DNA of 64,000 nt from Paraburkholderia youngii (GTDB lineage: Bacteria; Pseudomonadota; Gammaproteobacteria; Burkholderiales; Burkholderiaceae). A program made the position numbers and the translations under genes. Shown here piece by piece: positions 60,666 through 64,000 of this stretch. Location of the stretch: positions 177,446 through 241,445 of the forward strand of contig NZ_JAALDK010000004.1 of assembly GCF_013366925.1 (NCBI RefSeq), given 5' to 3'. Below the pieces are notes generated by a model. It was not told the DNA's origin, ran no database searches, and was given only the letters and a program-made list of their open reading frames with translations. Position 1 is the stretch's first letter. Each line of letters begins with the position of its first letter.

Positions 60666-60681
60666 TCCGGACGCCGACTGA
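60403..60681 (+). CDS. Small ORF, 92 aa, in the hrpG-hrcC gap
   Basis: A different frame from the hrpG end, with stronger GC3 bias than the overlapping frame. Starts AFQISLEERLAASHLSLGALP; no motif. Either a small separate gene or the true 3' end of a gene after a frameshift. Convergent with hrcC. Confidence 0.4.
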   Translation: MAFQISLEERLAASHLSLGALPLPLRVFPPAHLTKTLNGAYAPMPVVRHVAGAVAQAVQPSGVIDRVLDFRFAGNGIACTRASHCGDNPDAD

Positions 60682-60697
60682 GCGTTATGCGACCCCA

Positions 60698-62512
60698 TCA
60701 GAACTCGATCATGCGCGGCGTCAGCAGGAAGATGCGCTTCATGTGCGAGCGGCTATCGCTGTTGTTGCGAAACAGCGCGCCGAGAACGGGAATTTTGGAG
60801 TTGCCCGGTACGATGGTAGTGCCATTGGACTCTGCGTCGGTACTGTAGCCCACAATCAGCAGGCTCTCGCCCTGCGTGACGAACGCCTGCGTATTTATCA
60901 CGCTCTCGGTGATGACCGGCAATGTGTCGACAGTCTGGTCGCCGGCAATCTGGCCGTCTTCGATATGCACGGTGAGTTTGATGCGAGTCTCGCCGTTCTC
61001 CTGCGCGACCATGGGCAGCACGCGCAGCGAGACGCCAGTCGAGATGCTGTAGAGATCCGCCGACGTATAGCCTGATACCCGCACGAAGAAGCGCGTCTTG
61101 TTGTCCATCACCGCTTCGACATTATCGAGCGTGGCGACCTTCGGAGTGGCATCGATCTTGGCAAGCGTAGTGGATTCGGAAGCATTCACACGCGCGAGTA
61201 GATAGCGGCCGGCGTCGCCGAGGAGCGCCGTGATGGAGCCGCCCACCGGCATTGAATTCATGACGGCGGTGCCGTCCGACAGCGTGGTCGTTCCAAAGCT
61301 TGGATTCAGCGAGCTTGTATTGCCGGTCTGAGAGGTGGTGCCCGAGCCGGTCTGGAGGTCGAGATGGCTGCTGTGCGCGCGCCAGTCGATCCCGATCTGC
61401 TTGAGCAAATCGTCGTCGATCTCGATGATGTTGGCTTCGATCTCAATCACCTTCGGGCGTACGTCGAGCGGGCTGATCAGTGCGTCGTACTGATCAATGC
61501 GCTGCGGGACATCGCGCACCAGCACGGAGTTGGTGATCGGATCGGCCTGGATCACTGGCAGTGACGCATCCACCCCGCCGGAGCCGCCGCCGTTGTTGCT
61601 GTTGCTGTTGCCGCCAAAGAATGCATCTCCGCCTGCCGCGCCCGGATTACCCGTCATGCCGCCGACTGCACCACCGTAGGTTGCCCCCGCGTTCAGATTC
61701 GAGGGCAACGGCGGCACTAGTATCTGCGGCGCGCCGTCGCCTCCGCCACTGCCGACAGTGCTGCTAAGGCCGCCGTCGTCGGCGTTGCCGCCCAGATCGC
61801 TCATCTGCTGCACGCGCTGGATACTTGGCGAGCCTGAAGCCGGCGCATTATCTAAGCCGCGCCGGGGATGGTAGATGCTCGACAGCACGCTCGCCACGCC
61901 GGCCACCGTAATGTTCTGGCCGTCGATCTGGACCTTGTGGTCGTCGGCCCAGGCGTGATGCAGCTTGAACACCCTTACCACCGATCCCGAAGTGCGGTCT
62001 TTCGACTGGTCAACCCGCTGAGCGATCGACCGCACAACCTGCACGTATTGCGGCGGACCGTTCACCAGCACGATGCCGGCCGCCGCGTCATAGGTCACTG
62101 GAAAGCGCGGGTCGTCAAGCCGCATCGAACGCAGCGCGCGGACCAGACGGGCGGGCGAAGCCTGATCGAGATAGATCACCTGGCGGGTTACATCGTTGGC
62201 ATTGCTGATTGAGAGGATATTGCCGTCGTAGAACCAGACCAAGCCGAACGTGGACGCGAGCGTATCGAGAAAGCGCTGCGGCGTCATGTTGAATTCGCCG
62301 CTGACCGTGCCTTGCACGTTGCTGGCGATCGAGGTGGTGATGCCCTGGCTTGCCGTGAAATCGCGCAGTATGTCGGTCAGGTTTTTACCTTGCGCATGGA
62401 TATGCACGGTCTGATTGCGCCAGCGCACCGGTCTGGCGTGCGTCGACGAGGACACGCCCGCGCTGATGAGTGCAGCAACGAGTATCGCCCTGAAGAGGGT
62501 CGTCGATTTCAT
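60698..62512 (-). CDS. hrcC: HrcC/SctC T3SS outer-membrane secretin
   Basis: 604 residues from the ATG before a signal peptide (KSTTLFRAILVAALISAGVSSSTHA). N-terminal N0-type region (RNQTVHIHAQGKNLTDILRDFTASQGI), the NDVTRQVIYLDQ/KNRTSGSV-like secretin N-domains, a Gly/Asn-rich spacer and the conserved C-terminal beta-barrel region (VIEIEANIIEIDDD, GSITALLGD, VATLDNVEAVMDN, RFFVRVSG, ESLLIVGY, IPVLGALFRN). It forms the outer-membrane ring of the Hrp T3SS. It lies 56 nt downstream of hrpB on the same strand. Confidence 0.93.
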   Translation of the reverse strand: MKSTTLFRAILVAALISAGVSSSTHARPVRWRNQTVHIHAQGKNLTDILRDFTASQGITTSIASNVQGTVSGEFNMTPQRFLDTLASTFGLVWFYDGNILSISNANDVTRQVIYLDQASPARLVRALRSMRLDDPRFPVTYDAAAGIVLVNGPPQYVQVVRSIAQRVDQSKDRTSGSVVRVFKLHHAWADDHKVQIDGQNITVAGVASVLSSIYHPRRGLDNAPASGSPSIQRVQQMSDLGGNADDGGLSSTVGSGGGDGAPQILVPPLPSNLNAGATYGGAVGGMTGNPGAAGGDAFFGGNSNSNNGGGSGGVDASLPVIQADPITNSVLVRDVPQRIDQYDALISPLDVRPKVIEIEANIIEIDDDLLKQIGIDWRAHSSHLDLQTGSGTTSQTGNTSSLNPSFGTTTLSDGTAVMNSMPVGGSITALLGDAGRYLLARVNASESTTLAKIDATPKVATLDNVEAVMDNKTRFFVRVSGYTSADLYSISTGVSLRVLPMVAQENGETRIKLTVHIEDGQIAGDQTVDTLPVITESVINTQAFVTQGESLLIVGYSTDAESNGTTIVPGNSKIPVLGALFRNNSDSRSHMKRIFLLTPRMIEF

Positions 62513-62568
62513 GTCGGATGGGGAATAGGAATTGGACGGATGTCGAATAGGCTCGCGGCCAGGAAAAG

Positions 62569-63948
62569 CTAGCGTTCCAGCGTTTCGGAAGGCAGTTCGT
62601 GAAATTGCTTGCGATATCCGTTGATGAGCGTCGAGCGGTTCTTCACGCCCCATCGGCCGGCCGCGTGCAATATTCCGCGCTCGCGGGCGAACGGCCCGTC
62701 GAGGAGTTCCCCGCGAATACGCTCCATCCGCAGGCGGCGGATCAACTCGGTAGGCGAAAGTCCCAGTAAGGCGCGAAACGCGCTTTGCAATGCGCGTTCG
62801 GTCACGCCGATCTCCGCCGCGACTTCCCGGACCGACAGATCATGACGATCGAGGTTTTCGAGCACGAACTGATAAGCACGCCGATATTTTGCAGGCAACC
62901 GTGCGCCTACATCGTCAAGTTGCGGCGCGGCCTTCGTGTTCCGCTCAATAACGAGCGCGCGCAGATGTGAATCCGCGCGCAGGCACTGCATCGCGACCAG
63001 TGCATAGCCGCTATACAGCTGCGTTGCTTCCAGCCCGCGCCCTTGCGACTGCCGCACCTTGGAAAGACAGTAGAGGTATTCAAGTTGACGATGTCCTGTG
63101 AAGATCCGCTGCGCCTCGTGGTGCAGCGGGTCGAGCACTTCTTCCGCCAATTGCGGCGCGGCGCCGGCAAGGGCGGCGAGCGCCGCTTCAAGCCGCGCGG
63201 TGCGCTGGTAATCCGGCAGGTTTTCCTCGCGTGCCCAGCGCAGATGGTCGAGCAGCTTGCCGAACGCGGTGCGCTCGCCGCTGGCCGCCGCGCGTTGCTG
63301 GCGCAGCGACTCTATGCGCATGCGAAGCAGTGGCGAGCGGACGTGCGCGGTATCGGCGAGCAGTTCGTCGATACCGCGCGAAGGCGTGCCGAATACATGC
63401 GTGGCGCGGTCGGCAAGGCTCGACTGCCAGAACACGTGATCCTGCAGCGCGGCCGCAGAGCGGATATCTGCCTGCACGGCAAGGTCGAACGCAAGGGTAT
63501 CGACGAGTTCGCGCCAGTGGCCGCGCGACTCGCCGTCGATCTCGTAGAGCCGTGAGCGCAAATCGGCAAGTGCGGGGCCGATCTGCGCGGTCTTGCCAAG
63601 CTCCTGGAGAATACACACGAGCGCAAAGCGTGCTTCCGCCGCGCGCGAGGGCGTGATATTGGTTTCATCGGCGAGACGCGAAAAACAGGCGAGCGCGGTG
63701 CCCAGGCGGTTGCGAAACAGCGCCTGCCAGCCAGCGTTGCGGGATGACGCAACACGCAGCGCCTGCTTGGACGAGCGGATCATTTTTTGTGAACGCCGGT
63801 ACGCCTCTTCCGCCTCCACTTCCACACGAGCCATGAGTTGCACGTCCGCGTGACATTGTACCACGCTGGCGCCCTCGTTCCCTGTGCCGGGGTCTTCCGC
63901 CCATCTTCCAGCAATAGATCTCGCGCTCGCGAGCCGGCCCTCGGTCAC
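62569..63948 (-). CDS. hrpB: HrpB-like AraC-family T3SS activator
   Basis: 459 residues from GTG 63948; the frame stays open to the window edge and there is no clear RBS, so the N-terminus may lie outside. The C-terminal AraC HTH pair is clear (LSVREVAAEIGVTERALQSAFRALLGLSPTELIRRLRMERIRGELL). The N-terminal ~320 residues are helical, TPR-like, as in Ralstonia HrpB (477 aa). HrpB recognises hrpII boxes; two perfect ones lie in this window. It is 57 nt upstream of hrcC and probably in its operon. Confidence 0.85.
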   Translation of the reverse strand: MTEGRLASARSIAGRWAEDPGTGNEGASVVQCHADVQLMARVEVEAEEAYRRSQKMIRSSKQALRVASSRNAGWQALFRNRLGTALACFSRLADETNITPSRAAEARFALVCILQELGKTAQIGPALADLRSRLYEIDGESRGHWRELVDTLAFDLAVQADIRSAAALQDHVFWQSSLADRATHVFGTPSRGIDELLADTAHVRSPLLRMRIESLRQQRAAASGERTAFGKLLDHLRWAREENLPDYQRTARLEAALAALAGAAPQLAEEVLDPLHHEAQRIFTGHRQLEYLYCLSKVRQSQGRGLEATQLYSGYALVAMQCLRADSHLRALVIERNTKAAPQLDDVGARLPAKYRRAYQFVLENLDRHDLSVREVAAEIGVTERALQSAFRALLGLSPTELIRRLRMERIRGELLDGPFARERGILHAAGRWGVKNRSTLINGYRKQFHELPSETLER

Positions 63949-64000
63949 GGCTTTCAGGAAGCGTGCTGCGAAGGGGTCGCCATTGACTGAGCAAGATGCG

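Overview
The window looks like part of a large plasmid or megaplasmid of a Burkholderiaceae bacterium. Evidence: high GC with strong third-position GC bias; a PRTRC plasmid cassette; a conjugation-type type IV secretion (T4SS) operon; and a Ralstonia/Burkholderia-type Hrp type III secretion (T3SS) locus with an AraC-type HrpB and HrpB-style 'hrpII' promoters. A plant- or fungus-associated Burkholderia s.l. fits (Mycetohabitans rhizoxinica is one candidate), but this is inference.

Layout. 1-3.8 kb: PRTRC cassette, whose products carry E1-like (ThiF), E2-like (PRTRC B) and JAMM-peptidase-like (PRTRC A) signatures beside a 72-aa ubiquitin-like candidate (PRTRC C). 3.8-8.2 kb: an IS4 insertion with a 10-bp target duplication, an integrase remnant, and a K+ channel gene split by an IS630 element, from which the intact gene can be rebuilt. 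8.2-16.5 kb: small membrane, lipoprotein and unknown genes, then a MoxR-ATPase / DUF3150-like / metallopeptidase-VWA operon. 16.8-27.5 kb: T4SS (VirB11, B2, B3, B4, B5, B6), a MobH/TraI_2-like protein that appears to lack the HD catalytic dyad, a TraD coupling protein and a DUF4400 protein. No VirB8/9/10 genes were recognised here. 27.7-34.5 kb: a UvrD-like helicase, then a reverse-strand block of envelope-type proteins including a bactofilin.

34.6-46 kb: a nucleic-acid metabolism block: an RDF-like protein, a zinc ribbon, a NADAR N-glycosidase, an SbcD/SbcC-like pair, a secreted phospholipase-D-type nuclease, a TGT/DpdA-like protein and a DndC-like PP-loop enzyme. This set is the best candidate for an undescribed DNA/RNA modification or repair module. 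46.7-50.1 kb: NHEJ genes (Ku, a MerR-TPR protein, LigD) with ligD broken by a stop codon and an IS6 insertion.

50.1-58 kb: IS-rich island between two 817-bp IS6 copies in direct orientation, containing two effector-like genes. Each has a perfect TTCG-N16-TTCG box about 70 nt before its start. 59.6-64 kb: start of an Hrp T3SS cluster (HrpG-like regulator, HrcC secretin, HrpB activator). The regulator expected to read the effector promoters is therefore encoded 6-10 kb from them.

Two regulatory architectures recur on the plasmid backbone. Many transcription units are preceded by a strong GC hairpin plus T-rich tract just before the ribosome binding site. Five units also carry a shared leader motif, GCG-N(4-8)-CGCATCGA. 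No tRNA, rRNA or CRISPR array was seen.
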